A stretch of 64,000 bases of DNA from UBA11710 sp049287025 (lineage in GTDB: Bacteria > Patescibacteriota > Patescibacteriia > Magasanikbacterales > UBA922), in assembly GCA_049287025.1 (NCBI GenBank), contig JBAQFA010000051.1:99660-163659 (forward strand), read 5' to 3'. Each line of letters starts with the position of its first letter. Positions within the stretch are counted from its first letter, which is position 1. Of the stretch, positions 41,432-50,788 are shown one piece after another. The notes beneath the pieces were generated by a model that was not told the DNA's origin, did no database searches, and was given only the letters and a program-made list of their open reading frames with translations. The translations under genes were made by a program, and so were the position numbers.

Positions 41432-43183
41432 ATGAAAGATTACACCAAGAAAACTTTTAAATATTATTGGCAACATACTTTAAAGTATAAGTATGCTTTG
41501 TTTATTTTGGTTGCCTCTATAGTTATTGGTGATGCCTTTAGTATTGCCGTTCCTTTTTTTTACAAAACATTTTTTGACAATTTAACAACCAATAGTCCGA
41601 TTATAAAAGATTTGTTCAATATTGTTTGGGTGATTTTGGTATTAGAATTATTTCATTGGCTTTTTATTCGTTTGGCTGCTTTTGTAAATAGTTATTTTCA
41701 GACCAATGTAATGCGTGATTTGGCCAATACTTGTTTTGCTTATTTACACAAGCATTCTTATTCTTTTTTCAATAATAATTTTGTTGGTTCTTTGGTAAAA
41801 AGAGTGAATCGTTTTTATCGGGCTTTTGAAGGAGTGGCTGATAGATTGATTTGGGATTTATTGCCAATTTTAGTTAACGTTAGTATTATCATCGTAGTTT
41901 TGAGTACTCGTCGTTTGATTTTGGGTATGGCGGTTTTGGTTTGGGTGATAGTATTTTGTGTTTTGAATTATTTTTTTAGTCTTTATAAACTCAAATATGA
42001 TGTGGAACGTAGCATGTGGGATAGTAAATTGACTGGGGTTTTGGCTGATACGGTTACTAACCATACTAATATAAAATTATTTGTTGGTTATAATAGAGAG
42101 TATAATAATTTTGATAGTGTTAATGAAAAATTAAATAAGTTACGACGTTTTACTTGGGATCTAGGTTCAATTTTTGACAGTATACAGTGGCTATTAATGA
42201 TAATTTTAGAAATTGGTTTAATGTTTTTGGCTGTTAAATTGTGGCAAAAAAATATATTAACCGTCGGTGATTTTGTTTTGATTCAGGCCTATCTTTTGCG
42301 GATTTTTGAAAAGTTGTGGGGTTTTGGTCGCGTGATAAGAGATTTTTATGAGAATTTGGCTGATGCCGAAGAAATGACAAAAATGTTGGAGACCCCTCAT
42401 GAAATTGTCAATAAAGTTAATGCTAAAAAGTTGAAGATTACTGAGAGTCGTATAAAATTTGACCAAGTAGATTTTAATTATAATCAAACTAGAAAGGTTT
42501 TGGATAGTTTTAATTTGGAAATCAAACCACAAGAAAAAATCGCTTTGGTTGGTCCATCTGGGGCGGGCAAAAGTACGATTGTCAGATTATTATTGCGTTT
42601 ACATGATATCAATGCGGGAGAAATTTTAATTGATAAGCAAAATATTGCCAAAGTGACGCAAGAAAGTTTATGGCAAAATATTAGTTTGGTTCCTCAGGAT
42701 CCGATTTTGTTCCATCGGACTTTATTGGAAAACATTCGTTATGGGCAACCCAAAGCAACTGATAAGGACATTATCAAGGCAGCGAAGATTGCTCATTGTC
42801 ATGAATTTATTTCTCAATTGCCAGATAAATACAATACTTATGTTGGTGAGCGTGGAGTCAAATTGTCTGGTGGAGAAAGACAGAGAGTGGCGATTGCTCG
42901 GGCAGTTTTACGCAATGCCCCAATTTTGATTTTGGATGAAGCGACGTCTAGTCTGGATTCAGAATCAGAACATTATATTCAAGATGCTTTGGATAAGTTA
43001 ATGAAACAAAAAACTGTTATTGTCATTGCTCATCGGTTATCTACGATTATGAAAATGGACAGAATTATTGTAATTGATAAAGGTGGGGTGATAGAAGAGG
43101 GAACACATCAGGAATTATTAACTAAGAAAAATGGAATATATAGAAAATTGTGGAAAATTCAGGCGGGGGGGTTTATTGATTGA
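41432..43183 (+). CDS. ABC exporter (fused membrane and ATPase domains)
   Basis: This 583-residue half-transporter has about six membrane helices (1-310) and a nucleotide-binding domain with Walker A GPSGAGKST, signature LSGGERQR, Walker B ILILDEATSSLD and switch AHRLST. It would work as a homodimer, as in MsbA- or multidrug-type exporters. The substrate (lipid, peptide or drug) cannot be told. It has its own leader with a hairpin and a terminator after it. Confidence 0.92.
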   Translation: MKDYTKKTFKYYWQHTLKYKYALFILVASIVIGDAFSIAVPFFYKTFFDNLTTNSPIIKDLFNIVWVILVLELFHWLFIRLAAFVNSYFQTNVMRDLANTCFAYLHKHSYSFFNNNFVGSLVKRVNRFYRAFEGVADRLIWDLLPILVNVSIIIVVLSTRRLILGMAVLVWVIVFCVLNYFFSLYKLKYDVERSMWDSKLTGVLADTVTNHTNIKLFVGYNREYNNFDSVNEKLNKLRRFTWDLGSIFDSIQWLLMIILEIGLMFLAVKLWQKNILTVGDFVLIQAYLLRIFEKLWGFGRVIRDFYENLADAEEMTKMLETPHEIVNKVNAKKLKITESRIKFDQVDFNYNQTRKVLDSFNLEIKPQEKIALVGPSGAGKSTIVRLLLRLHDINAGEILIDKQNIAKVTQESLWQNISLVPQDPILFHRTLLENIRYGQPKATDKDIIKAAKIAHCHEFISQLPDKYNTYVGERGVKLSGGERQRVAIARAVLRNAPILILDEATSSLDSESEHYIQDALDKLMKQKTVIVIAHRLSTIMKMDRIIVIDKGGVIEEGTHQELLTKKNGIYRKLWKIQAGGFID

Positions 43184-43213
43184 TAGTCAAAAGTCTTTAA
43201 AGTCCATAAAGTC

Positions 43214-43242
43214 AAAAGTCCTCGAATTAGGGGGCTTTTTTT
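43214..43242 (+). terminator. Intrinsic terminator of the ABC transporter
   Basis: AAAAGTCCTC pairs with GGGGGCTTTT (two G-U pairs) followed by T. Confidence 0.75.
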
Positions 43243-43258
43243 ATTGTAGATAAAATGA

Positions 43259-43264
43259 TATAAT
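43259..43264 (+). promoter_or_regulatory. Extended -10 promoter before pyk
   Basis: TGA precedes a perfect TATAAT (43259-43264), an extended -10. The transcript would begin before the nested palindrome and tandem array of the pyk leader. Confidence 0.5.
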
Positions 43265-43296
43265 ATTTATATTAATAAATTTTTTATTTTACTCCC

Positions 43297-43372
43297 CGCC
43301 TGCAATTCCGATTTTATCGGGACTTGCATTGCGGGCAGGCTTACTCCTTACTCCTTACTCCTTACTCCTTAT
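43297..43372. repeat. Nested palindrome plus tandem ttactcc array
   Basis: CCGATTTTATCGG (43308-43320) lies inside GCCTGC/GCAGGC arms. It is followed by four to five copies of the 7-bp unit ttactcc (43341-43372). The palindrome resembles those at 14950 and in the broken tRNA-Val; the array unit is the complement of the one inside pcrA. Confidence 0.75.
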
Positions 43373-43382
43373 TCTTTATTTT

Positions 43383-44822
43383 ATGCAAAAACGCACGAAA
43401 ATTGTTTGTACGATTGGTCCGGCTTGCGATTCAGAAGCAACTTTATTAAAAATGATCAAGGCTGGCATGAACGTGGCTCGGCTTAATTTTTCTCATGGGA
43501 TTTGGGATTGGCATTTGGCGACTTTAAAAAAAATTAGAAAAGTAGCCAAAAAAGCTAATGAGCCAGTGGCGATTATTCAAGATTTACAGGGACCAAAAAT
43601 TCGCGTCGGGGCTTTACCAGCCAAGGGTGTAGTTTTAAAAGAAGGTAATAAAATTTGTTTTGATACTAGTCTGTCTAATTATAAAAATGAAATTATTCCG
43701 ATTGATTATAGAGATTTGCATTTGTACATAAAAAAGGGTGAACGTATGATGCTTGATGATGGACGAATGGAAGCCAAAGTAATTAAAGTTTCTGGCAATG
43801 TCATTACGGCGGAGGTAATAGTGGGCGGTATTTTAACTTCACACAAAGGTATCAATTTACCTGATTCCAAATTAGCCATTCGTGCTTTGACAGACAAAGA
43901 TAAAAAAGACGTTTTATTTGGAGTAAAGAATCAAGTTGATATGATGGCTTTGTCTTTTGTCAGCAATGCGCAAGATGTTTTTGATTTAAGATTTTTAATT
44001 GAAGAGTATGAAAAAAAATACAAAATAGAGAGAGAGCAACCAATTAAAATTATTGTAAAGATTGAACGTTATCAAGCGGTAAAAAATATCAAAGAAATAT
44101 TGGACGCGACTGATGCGGTGATGGTAGCGAGAGGGGATTTGGGCGTAGAAATTCCACCGCAAAATGTTCCTTTGGTGCAAAAACAACTAATTGATGAATG
44201 TTTGCTAATTGCCAAACCAGTTATAGTTGCCACACAAATGCTTGATTCAATGCAAAACAATCCGCGACCGACCAGAGCCGAAGTGTCTGATGTGGCCAAT
44301 GCAGTCGTGGATCATACTGATGCCGTTATGCTTTCCAATGAAACTGCGACGGGTAAATATCCGGTTGAGACTGTGGCTATGATGACAAGCATTATCCAAG
44401 AAACTGAAAAATCAGTTTACGATGATTTGGAAGTAATGCAGTATGTAAAGAAAAAGAAAAAAATTGATGAAGTGGTAAGTGAGATGTCCAAGCTTTTGGC
44501 CGAAAAAGTTGGTGCCAAATTAATTTTGGCCGCCTCAATTACTGGCGAAACAGCCAAACTTATATCTCGTCATCGACCAGAGCTACCGATTGTAGTCGCC
44601 ACTGACAACGATAGAACTATGCGTCAGCTCAATCTGTCTTGGGGGGTGAGGTCTTTTATTTTGAAACCTTGTCGGACGATTGAAGAATTGATTGCTCGGT
44701 CAATGGTTTATGTTAAAAAAGAAAAATTAGCCAAAAAGGGTGATGAAATAATAGTAGTGTCTGGTGAACCAGTAGGTGAGAGTGGACATGTGAATTTGTT
44801 GGAAATAAGGGAAGTGAAATAG
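43383..44822 (+). CDS. pyk: Pyruvate kinase
   Basis: This 479-residue enzyme makes pyruvate and ATP from PEP in glycolysis. Motifs: RTKIVCTIGPA, MNVARLNFSHG, QDLQGPKIRVG, the active-site stretch IIVKIERYQAV and MVARGDLGVEIP, then the C-terminal allosteric domain. The frame is open 54 nt further upstream, but that part is the repeat array, so the ATG at 43383 is chosen. PEP synthase at 57918 catalyses the opposite conversion. Confidence 0.96.
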   Translation: MQKRTKIVCTIGPACDSEATLLKMIKAGMNVARLNFSHGIWDWHLATLKKIRKVAKKANEPVAIIQDLQGPKIRVGALPAKGVVLKEGNKICFDTSLSNYKNEIIPIDYRDLHLYIKKGERMMLDDGRMEAKVIKVSGNVITAEVIVGGILTSHKGINLPDSKLAIRALTDKDKKDVLFGVKNQVDMMALSFVSNAQDVFDLRFLIEEYEKKYKIEREQPIKIIVKIERYQAVKNIKEILDATDAVMVARGDLGVEIPPQNVPLVQKQLIDECLLIAKPVIVATQMLDSMQNNPRPTRAEVSDVANAVVDHTDAVMLSNETATGKYPVETVAMMTSIIQETEKSVYDDLEVMQYVKKKKKIDEVVSEMSKLLAEKVGAKLILAASITGETAKLISRHRPELPIVVATDNDRTMRQLNLSWGVRSFILKPCRTIEELIARSMVYVKKEKLAKKGDEIIVVSGEPVGESGHVNLLEIREVK

Positions 44823-44858
44823 AGAATTATCTAACATAAAATACGTTTTTTGTGTACC

Positions 44859-44867
44859 TGTGCATAA
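44859..44867 (-). promoter_or_regulatory. DnaA-box-like site
   Basis: On the minus strand TTATGCACA differs from the DnaA consensus by one base; it is upstream of the promoter for the wall-binding protein. Confidence 0.25.
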
Positions 44868-44882
44868 CTTTCAGTTTCTGTC

Positions 44883-44911
44883 TTTAAAATATTGAAAAAG
44901 TGTGATATAGT
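44883..44911 (+). promoter_or_regulatory. Possible promoter of the Calx-beta protein
   Basis: TTTAAA and TATAGT with a 17-nt spacer. The leader of about 90 nt holds a CTCG/CGAG hairpin inside TAAAG/CTTTA arms, followed by a seven-T run (44969-44975), which could act as an attenuator. Confidence 0.45.
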
Positions 44912-45007
44912 GTTATTAATAAAGGTTTCTCGGGGTAAATCCACGAGGTATTGGCTTTAGTCTTTTTTTAAAAAAAATATTTTAATATTTATAATAACTA
45001 AAAACAT

Positions 45008-46849
45008 ATGGGAAAAATCAAGTTTTTAATTAATAAAATAGGTACGTTTTCTAGACTAGATAAGGTATTTATTTTATTAATTGCCAGTTTATTCATAGCC
45101 TTTCCAGCTTTTGCCTATTTCAATAGAATAACTGGTGATAGAGGTTGGGGTTATGGCTATGGTTATGGCTATGGCTATGGTTATGGTACTGATGATGGTG
45201 CTTATCGTATTGATGGCGGTTCACCAGATCAATATTTGTATGATTATGGTTATGGTTATGTTGCCCCAGGCGGTGTCGTTCTTAGCCAAACCACTAGAAC
45301 TGTTGCCGAGGATTCTGGAACAGCTACTTATACTGTAGTTTTGGATAGTGAACCTAGTGAAGATGTTGTGGTATCTGTGTCCGAATCAAGCGCTGATTTC
45401 TCAGTCTCACCATCCAGTCTTACTTTTACATCAGTTAACTATGCTACACCACAGACTGTGACAATTACAGCTGTTAGTGATAGTTCTGTTGAAGGTTCTG
45501 AAACAGCGAATATTACCCATACTGCTAGTAGTACTGATGTAAGCTTTGAAGGTGTTACTATTGATGCGGTGACAGTGACGATTACTGATAATGATACAGC
45601 TGGGGTCACTCTTAGCCAAACCACTAGAACCGTTGCTGAAGATTCTGGAACAGCTACCTATACTGTAGTTTTGGATAGCGAACCTAGTGAAGATGTTTTA
45701 GTATCTGTGTCCGAATCAAGCTCTGATTTTTCAGTCTCACCATCCAGTCTTACCTTTACATCAGTTAACTGGGCTACACCACAGACTGTGACAATCACAG
45801 CTGTCAGCGATAGTTCTGTTGAGGGTTCTGAAACAGCCAACATTACTCATACTGCTAGTAGTGATGATACAGATTATGATGCTTTAGATATTGATAGTGT
45901 GGTTGTAACAATTACAGACAATGATCGTCGGTCTGGTGGTGGTGGTAGTAGTGGAACAGTAAAATCAAAACCGGTTCTTGAATCAAATTCAGTTTCTTTG
46001 AAACAAACCATAATTAATATTGATTTGAATAAAAAAGTTGTTCCAGTAGAATTATATTTCTCAGTAAAAAATGCTAAACTTGTAGCGATAGATGACAATT
46101 CTGATTTTTCTGGTGCTAGCTGGGAAACATATCAGACAACATTTACTTATTATCTAAATGATCTCACTCCTGGAACCAAAACATTATATATCAAATTCCG
46201 TTCTGATGATGGAGGCGATTCATCTGTACAAAAAGTTACTTTTACTTTGACAAAGGATGAAGCTGGAAATGTAGAAGTGGTGCCTACTAGTCCTGAAACA
46301 ACCACACCAATCTCGAATCTAACTCCAACTACAGTAAAAGTGTTGTTTACTAATTATCTTGCTTATGGTATGCAAGGTGAGGAAGTAAAACAATTGCAAA
46401 TCAGATTACAAGAACTTGGTTATTTGGATAAGTCAATTGTACCAACTGTTTACTTTGGACCTGCAACTAGAGCAGCGGTAATAAAATTACAACAAGAACA
46501 CAAATTGACTCCACCAGCTGGCTTTGTTGGTCCAGGGACTAGAGCAGTTTTGAATGCTTCTGTAGCTGTAAATACCAATGTCGCTCCCGTTGCTATGGTG
46601 CCTACAGTCACTCCAGTAGCTGGCAAATACAACTTTACCAAGTACCTTTCCTTTGGTATGCAAAGTGAAGAAGTAAGACAATTACAATCTCGGTTGCAAC
46701 AATTAGGTTATTTTGATAAGAATATAGCTCCAACTGGTTATTTTGGACCTGTTACTAGATCAGCGGTAATAAAATTGCAACAAGAACACAAATTGACTCC
46801 ACCAGCCGGCTTTGTTGGTCCAGGGACTAGAGGAGTTCTAAACCAATAA
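45008..46849 (+). CDS. Wall-binding surface protein: Gly-Tyr repeat, two Calx-beta-like and two peptidoglycan-binding domains
   Basis: This 613-residue protein has an N-terminal membrane or signal segment (about 18-37), then a Gly-Tyr dipeptide run (46-62). Two 110-residue Calx-beta-like repeats (90-306) are almost identical at DNA level (330-bp unit). An SGGGGSSG linker, an Ig-like region (about 320-420) and two PG_binding_1 domains (about 446-517 and 542-613; QLQxRLQxLGY and FVGPGTR) follow. The C-terminal pair should hold it to peptidoglycan, and the Calx-beta units may bind calcium. A surface structural or adhesive role is inferred. Confidence 0.85.
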   Translation: MGKIKFLINKIGTFSRLDKVFILLIASLFIAFPAFAYFNRITGDRGWGYGYGYGYGYGYGTDDGAYRIDGGSPDQYLYDYGYGYVAPGGVVLSQTTRTVAEDSGTATYTVVLDSEPSEDVVVSVSESSADFSVSPSSLTFTSVNYATPQTVTITAVSDSSVEGSETANITHTASSTDVSFEGVTIDAVTVTITDNDTAGVTLSQTTRTVAEDSGTATYTVVLDSEPSEDVLVSVSESSSDFSVSPSSLTFTSVNWATPQTVTITAVSDSSVEGSETANITHTASSDDTDYDALDIDSVVVTITDNDRRSGGGGSSGTVKSKPVLESNSVSLKQTIINIDLNKKVVPVELYFSVKNAKLVAIDDNSDFSGASWETYQTTFTYYLNDLTPGTKTLYIKFRSDDGGDSSVQKVTFTLTKDEAGNVEVVPTSPETTTPISNLTPTTVKVLFTNYLAYGMQGEEVKQLQIRLQELGYLDKSIVPTVYFGPATRAAVIKLQQEHKLTPPAGFVGPGTRAVLNASVAVNTNVAPVAMVPTVTPVAGKYNFTKYLSFGMQSEEVRQLQSRLQQLGYFDKNIAPTGYFGPVTRSAVIKLQQEHKLTPPAGFVGPGTRGVLNQ

Positions 46850-46880
46850 GATCTGTGTTTTAAATAGTAATAAAAATGAA

Positions 46881-46909
46881 AAAAGCCTGTCTAAAAAGCA
46901 GGCTTTTTT
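46881..46909 (+). terminator. Intrinsic terminator
   Basis: AAAAGCCTG/CAGGCTTTT, a 9-bp stem, is followed by T. Confidence 0.85.
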
Positions 46910-46933
46910 CATAAGATTGGGCATTGAAAAATA

Positions 46934-46962
46934 TTGACTTTAGGCCTTTGGGCGTATATAAT
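46934..46962 (+). promoter_or_regulatory. Promoter of the glycan operon, leaderless
   Basis: TTGACT and TATAAT with a 17-nt spacer. The -10 ends 8 nt before the ATG at 46971, so the mRNA would start at or next to the start codon. Confidence 0.85.
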
Positions 46963-46970
46963 TATATCAC

Positions 46971-47903
46971 ATGTATTTATCTGTTATTGTGCCAGTTTAT
47001 AATGAGGAGGGAAATATCTCCAAGCTTCACGAGGAGATAGTTTTTGTTTGCAAAAAATTAGGCAAGGATTTTGAAATCATTTATATCAATGATGGTAGCA
47101 AGGATAAGACCTTGGTTAAGCTAAAATCATTAGAAAATATCACTATCATCAATTTTAACCGTAATTATGGCCAAGCTACGGCCTTTGATGCGGGTTTTAA
47201 GGCTTGTTCTGGTGATTTGGTGGTTTCTTTGGATGGAGATGGCCAAAATGACCCCAATGACATTCCCAAGCTGTTAAACAAGCTACAAGACGAAGATCTA
47301 GATGTCGTGGCTGGTTGGCGCCAGGTTCGCCAGGACAAAAAGAGCATTAAGATTCTTACCCTGATTGGTAGAAGATTGCGTCGGTTTTTTATTAGCGATA
47401 TTGTTCATGATACGGGGTGTTCTTTGCGGGTTTATAAACAAGAGGCAGTTAAATCATTGGATATTGGGGGTGAAATGCATCGTTATATTCTCGCTCTTCT
47501 AAAATGGAAAGGCTTTTCTATTGGTGAAGTGGTGGTAAATGATAGAGCTAGAGTTTATGGTCAGAGCCATTACAATTGTTCCAAAGCGGTGAGAGGATTT
47601 GTGGATCTAATTTATATTTGGTTTCTTCACAAATATTCTCAGCGTCCGCTTCATTTGTTTGGGTATTTGAGTTTGTTTTCTTTTTTGTTTGGTGTGATCT
47701 CTGGGGTTATGACTATCTATGACAAATTGGCCCTAGGTCTTAGTCTCAATCGAAATGGTTGGACTCTGATAACTTTTTTCTTTTTGCTTTCTGGAATAAT
47801 GTTTTTTAGCTTTGGTATAATTATCAACTTACTAATGAAGACTATGTTTAATTCTTCACCAGTAGAAAAAAGATATTATATTAGAGAAATCATTAAAAAA
47901 TAA
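46971..47903 (+). CDS. GT2 membrane glycosyltransferase (DPM1/ArnC-like)
   Basis: This 310-residue protein opens with LSVIVPVYNEEGNISKL, has the DGDGQNDP metal-binding stretch and ends with two membrane helices (about 225-295). Such enzymes move a sugar from a nucleotide onto polyprenyl phosphate on the cytoplasmic face. The lipid-linked sugar could feed the GT39-type enzymes encoded at 54-57.8 kb, whose family uses such donors. First gene of the operon. Confidence 0.88.
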   Translation: MYLSVIVPVYNEEGNISKLHEEIVFVCKKLGKDFEIIYINDGSKDKTLVKLKSLENITIINFNRNYGQATAFDAGFKACSGDLVVSLDGDGQNDPNDIPKLLNKLQDEDLDVVAGWRQVRQDKKSIKILTLIGRRLRRFFISDIVHDTGCSLRVYKQEAVKSLDIGGEMHRYILALLKWKGFSIGEVVVNDRARVYGQSHYNCSKAVRGFVDLIYIWFLHKYSQRPLHLFGYLSLFSFLFGVISGVMTIYDKLALGLSLNRNGWTLITFFFLLSGIMFFSFGIIINLLMKTMFNSSPVEKRYYIREIIKK

Positions 47904-47907
47904 TCAG

Positions 47908-49014
47908 ATGAAAAAAATTCTTGTTTTAAATTATGAATTTCCACCGTTGGGTGGGGGAGCTTCGCCAGTGAGTTATGAGATTGCCAAAGGGTATGTTAAA
48001 AATGGGTTTACAGTTGACGTAGTGACCATGGGTTTTAAAGGTTTACCAGCTTTTGAGGTTAAAGATGGTATAAATATTTATCGGGTAAAATGTTGGCGAA
48101 CTAAAAAAGAGATTTGTCATCCTTGGGAACAACTAACGTATATCTGGTCTGCAAAAAGATTTTTAAAAGAACATCTAAAGACACATACTTACGATATCAA
48201 TCACACTCATTTTATAATTCCAACTGGAGTGGTTTCTCTTTGGCTAAAGAAAAAGTATCAATTACCATATATTATAACAAGTCATGGAAGTGATGTGTTG
48301 GGGTATAATAAAAGATTTAAATTATTGTATCCATTTTTAGTGAGAACCTGGAAAAAAATTTTGGATAATGCTAATAAGATTATTTCGCCCTCAAATTTTC
48401 TTAAAACCGAAATATTAAAAGTGTATCCGCAATTTAGTGATAAAAAAATAGAAAAGATTCCAAACGGAATTGATATCAGTAAGTTCACTCCGCAGGTAAA
48501 GAAGAAATACATTTTTTCGTCAGGTAGATTGTTGGTAAGTAAAGGTTTTCAATATTTAATTAAAGCAGTTTCTGATGAAGATCTTGGTTATGAGGTACAC
48601 ATTGCCGGCGATGGGCCGATGATGTCGGAATTAAAAAAAATGGCGGAAAAGTCTAAAACAAAAATAATATTTCATGGTTGGCTTGATAATAATGGAAAAG
48701 AGTATAAAGATTTATTAGAGCAATCAGCAATCTATGTTCTTGCTTCAGAAAAAGAAAATGCCAGTATAGCTCTATTAGAGGCTATGAGTGCGGGGTGTGC
48801 TATTATTACTACTAATGTCTCTGGGTGTCCAGACACCGTTGGTAACGCAGGTTTGTTGGTTAGGCCGAATGATGTCGTTGATTTAAAATTAAAAATAAAT
48901 AAAATAATCAATGATCTAGATAAATTAGTTGAATTGCAGAAAGAAGCACTTGAGAGGGTAAAAATTACTTATGATTGGGGTGTTGTTATGAAAGAATATA
49001 CAAAAATATTATGA
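47908..49014 (+). CDS. GT4 glycosyltransferase
   Basis: This 368-residue GT-B enzyme has the Gly-rich N-terminal loop (PPLGGGASPVSYEIAKGY), the mid-domain ITSHGSDVLG, SGRLLVSKGFQYLI, and the C-terminal EX7E-type motif in ENASIALLEAMSAGCA. It adds a sugar to a growing surface glycan; donor and acceptor are unknown. It overlaps the next gene by ATGA. Confidence 0.88.
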   Translation: MKKILVLNYEFPPLGGGASPVSYEIAKGYVKNGFTVDVVTMGFKGLPAFEVKDGINIYRVKCWRTKKEICHPWEQLTYIWSAKRFLKEHLKTHTYDINHTHFIIPTGVVSLWLKKKYQLPYIITSHGSDVLGYNKRFKLLYPFLVRTWKKILDNANKIISPSNFLKTEILKVYPQFSDKKIEKIPNGIDISKFTPQVKKKYIFSSGRLLVSKGFQYLIKAVSDEDLGYEVHIAGDGPMMSELKKMAEKSKTKIIFHGWLDNNGKEYKDLLEQSAIYVLASEKENASIALLEAMSAGCAIITTNVSGCPDTVGNAGLLVRPNDVVDLKLKINKIINDLDKLVELQKEALERVKITYDWGVVMKEYTKIL

Positions 49015-49697
49015 ATGCAATAAATAATTATGAAGTTGTCGTTCAAAAAGATGAATTAGGAAATATTAAATCATCTTTGGATTATTTTTTGAAACTAAAT
49101 ATACCGAAAGAAGCTAAAATACTTGATATTGGCTGTAATTATGGAAGTTTAATTTTTAATCTCTATAATTTAGGGTATAAAAATGTTTTTGGTATAGAAA
49201 TTAATAGAATGGCTGTAGAAAAAGGAAAGCATGTTTATTCCTCAATAGTTGATAATATAAATACTCATGAAGCAGGAAAAATTCCATTTGATAATAATTC
49301 TTTTGATGCTGTATTAATGTTTGATGTTATAGAACATATACCAAATGTGCAAGATTTTTTGAAAAATGAAGTTTATAGAGTCTTAAAAAAAGATGGTACT
49401 TTTATATTTCAAACTCCAAACAAATATATAAATATTCCATGGGAAATTATTAATCAGCATTCTTTTTCTAAATGGAAAGAATATCATTGCTCCTTACAAA
49501 CAAAATACTCATTATTAAAGATTTTTAAAAAAGTAAATTTTAAAAAAATAAGATTAGAAAAAGAAGATATATTAACAAAACACAATATTAATAAGGTATA
49601 TAAAAAAATAGGTTTTTTGAGCAAGCCCGTATTATATTTATTACGAGTATTACCATTATTTATTTACCCTAATTTTTATGGTAATTGTAGAAAGTAG
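49011..49697 (+). CDS. SAM-dependent methyltransferase
   Basis: This 228-residue class I methyltransferase shows ILDIGCNYGSL (SAM site) and MFDVIEHIPNVQDFL. In this setting it probably methylates a sugar of the surface glycan. The start at 49011 is the overlapping ATG; the open frame further upstream lies inside the GT4 gene. Base composition is more AT-rich than in the housekeeping part. Confidence 0.82.
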   Translation: MNAINNYEVVVQKDELGNIKSSLDYFLKLNIPKEAKILDIGCNYGSLIFNLYNLGYKNVFGIEINRMAVEKGKHVYSSIVDNINTHEAGKIPFDNNSFDAVLMFDVIEHIPNVQDFLKNEVYRVLKKDGTFIFQTPNKYINIPWEIINQHSFSKWKEYHCSLQTKYSLLKIFKKVNFKKIRLEKEDILTKHNINKVYKKIGFLSKPVLYLLRVLPLFIYPNFYGNCRK

Positions 49698-49699
49698 TT

Positions 49700-50788
49700 A
49701 TGAAAGTTTTGCATATAATAGATTCTCTTGGTCTTGGTGGTGCTCAAACTGTTGTTAGGGGCATTTTTGAAGCACAGAGAGATGATAAGGATATTTTTTT
49801 ATTCGTCTTGCGTAAAAGAGATATTACTGTAGAAATAAAACATCCAAACTTTGTAATTTTTAATTCCATAAAAAAATATTCTTTCAAACCGTTGTTTGAT
49901 TTGAAAGATTTAATAAAAAAAGAAAAAATTAGTATCTTACATTGCCATTTGTTTCGGTCTCAAATATCTGGTTATTTGTTAAAAAGAATTTGGTTCCCAG
50001 ATATAAAACTTTTATTTCATGAACACGGTGAAATATTTCAAGGGCATAATTTTTATAATTTGTTTATCAAATTATCCAAAAAGTATGTAGATCAATATAT
50101 TGCAGTTTCTAATGTGACAAAGGAAAAAATAGTTAAGATTGCAAAGGTTCTACCAACTAAAATTATAGTTTTACCAAATTTTATTGACTTAAAAAAATTC
50201 AATAAAGATAATATTTTGTGGGATGTAGAAGAGGAAAAAGCAAAGATAGGAATAAAAAAAGAAGAGTTTGTTATTGGTTTTGTTGGTCGACTGGAACAGG
50301 TTAAAGGTTGCGAATATTTAATAAAGGCTTTGCCACTCTTAAATTTTGCTTATAAAGTTTTAATTGTTGGACAAGGTTCGCAAAAAAAGATTTTAGAAAA
50401 TTTAGCAGTAAATTTGGGTATTTCAGATAAAATTATTTTTGTGGGTTATTTAAAAAACGTTATCATGATTTATTCTCTTTTAGACACTTTGGTTGTTCCA
50501 TCTGTTTCAGAATCTTTTGGGCTGTCTGTCGTAGAAGCCCAGTCTATGGGAGTCCCTGTCGTTGCTTCTGGTTCTAGTGGTCTTGTTGAAATAATTAAAG
50601 ATAATGAAAATGGTTTGTTATTCAAAGTCCAAGATCCTGTAGATTTGGCAAAAAAAATAAAATTAGTAAAAGATGAGGTTTTGTTATCAGACACGATTTT
50701 AAAAAATGCTTTAGAGAGTGTAAAAAAATATTGTTTTGAAAAATATCTAAATAATCTAAACATGATTTATGAAAATGAACGAACTTAA
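49700..50788 (+). CDS. GT4 glycosyltransferase
   Basis: This 362-residue GT-B protein has DSLGLGGAQTVVRGIF at the start, an HEHGE site, FVGRLEQVKGCEYLIKAL and SESFGLSVVEAQSMGVPVV. It is the second GT4 of the operon. It overlaps the acetyltransferase gene by 20 nt. Confidence 0.88.
   Translation: MKVLHIIDSLGLGGAQTVVRGIFEAQRDDKDIFLFVLRKRDITVEIKHPNFVIFNSIKKYSFKPLFDLKDLIKKEKISILHCHLFRSQISGYLLKRIWFPDIKLLFHEHGEIFQGHNFYNLFIKLSKKYVDQYIAVSNVTKEKIVKIAKVLPTKIIVLPNFIDLKKFNKDNILWDVEEEKAKIGIKKEEFVIGFVGRLEQVKGCEYLIKALPLLNFAYKVLIVGQGSQKKILENLAVNLGISDKIIFVGYLKNVIMIYSLLDTLVVPSVSESFGLSVVEAQSMGVPVVASGSSGLVEIIKDNENGLLFKVQDPVDLAKKIKLVKDEVLLSDTILKNALESVKKYCFEKYLNNLNMIYENERT

Noticed and set aside
43341..43372. CRISPR-like array
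   Set aside because: Units are 7 bp with no spacers; a simple tandem repeat. No cas gene or true CRISPR array is seen in the window.
43329..43382. N-terminal extension of pyruvate kinase
   Set aside because: It is translated from the ttactcc tandem array and palindrome; family homology begins right after the ATG at 43383.
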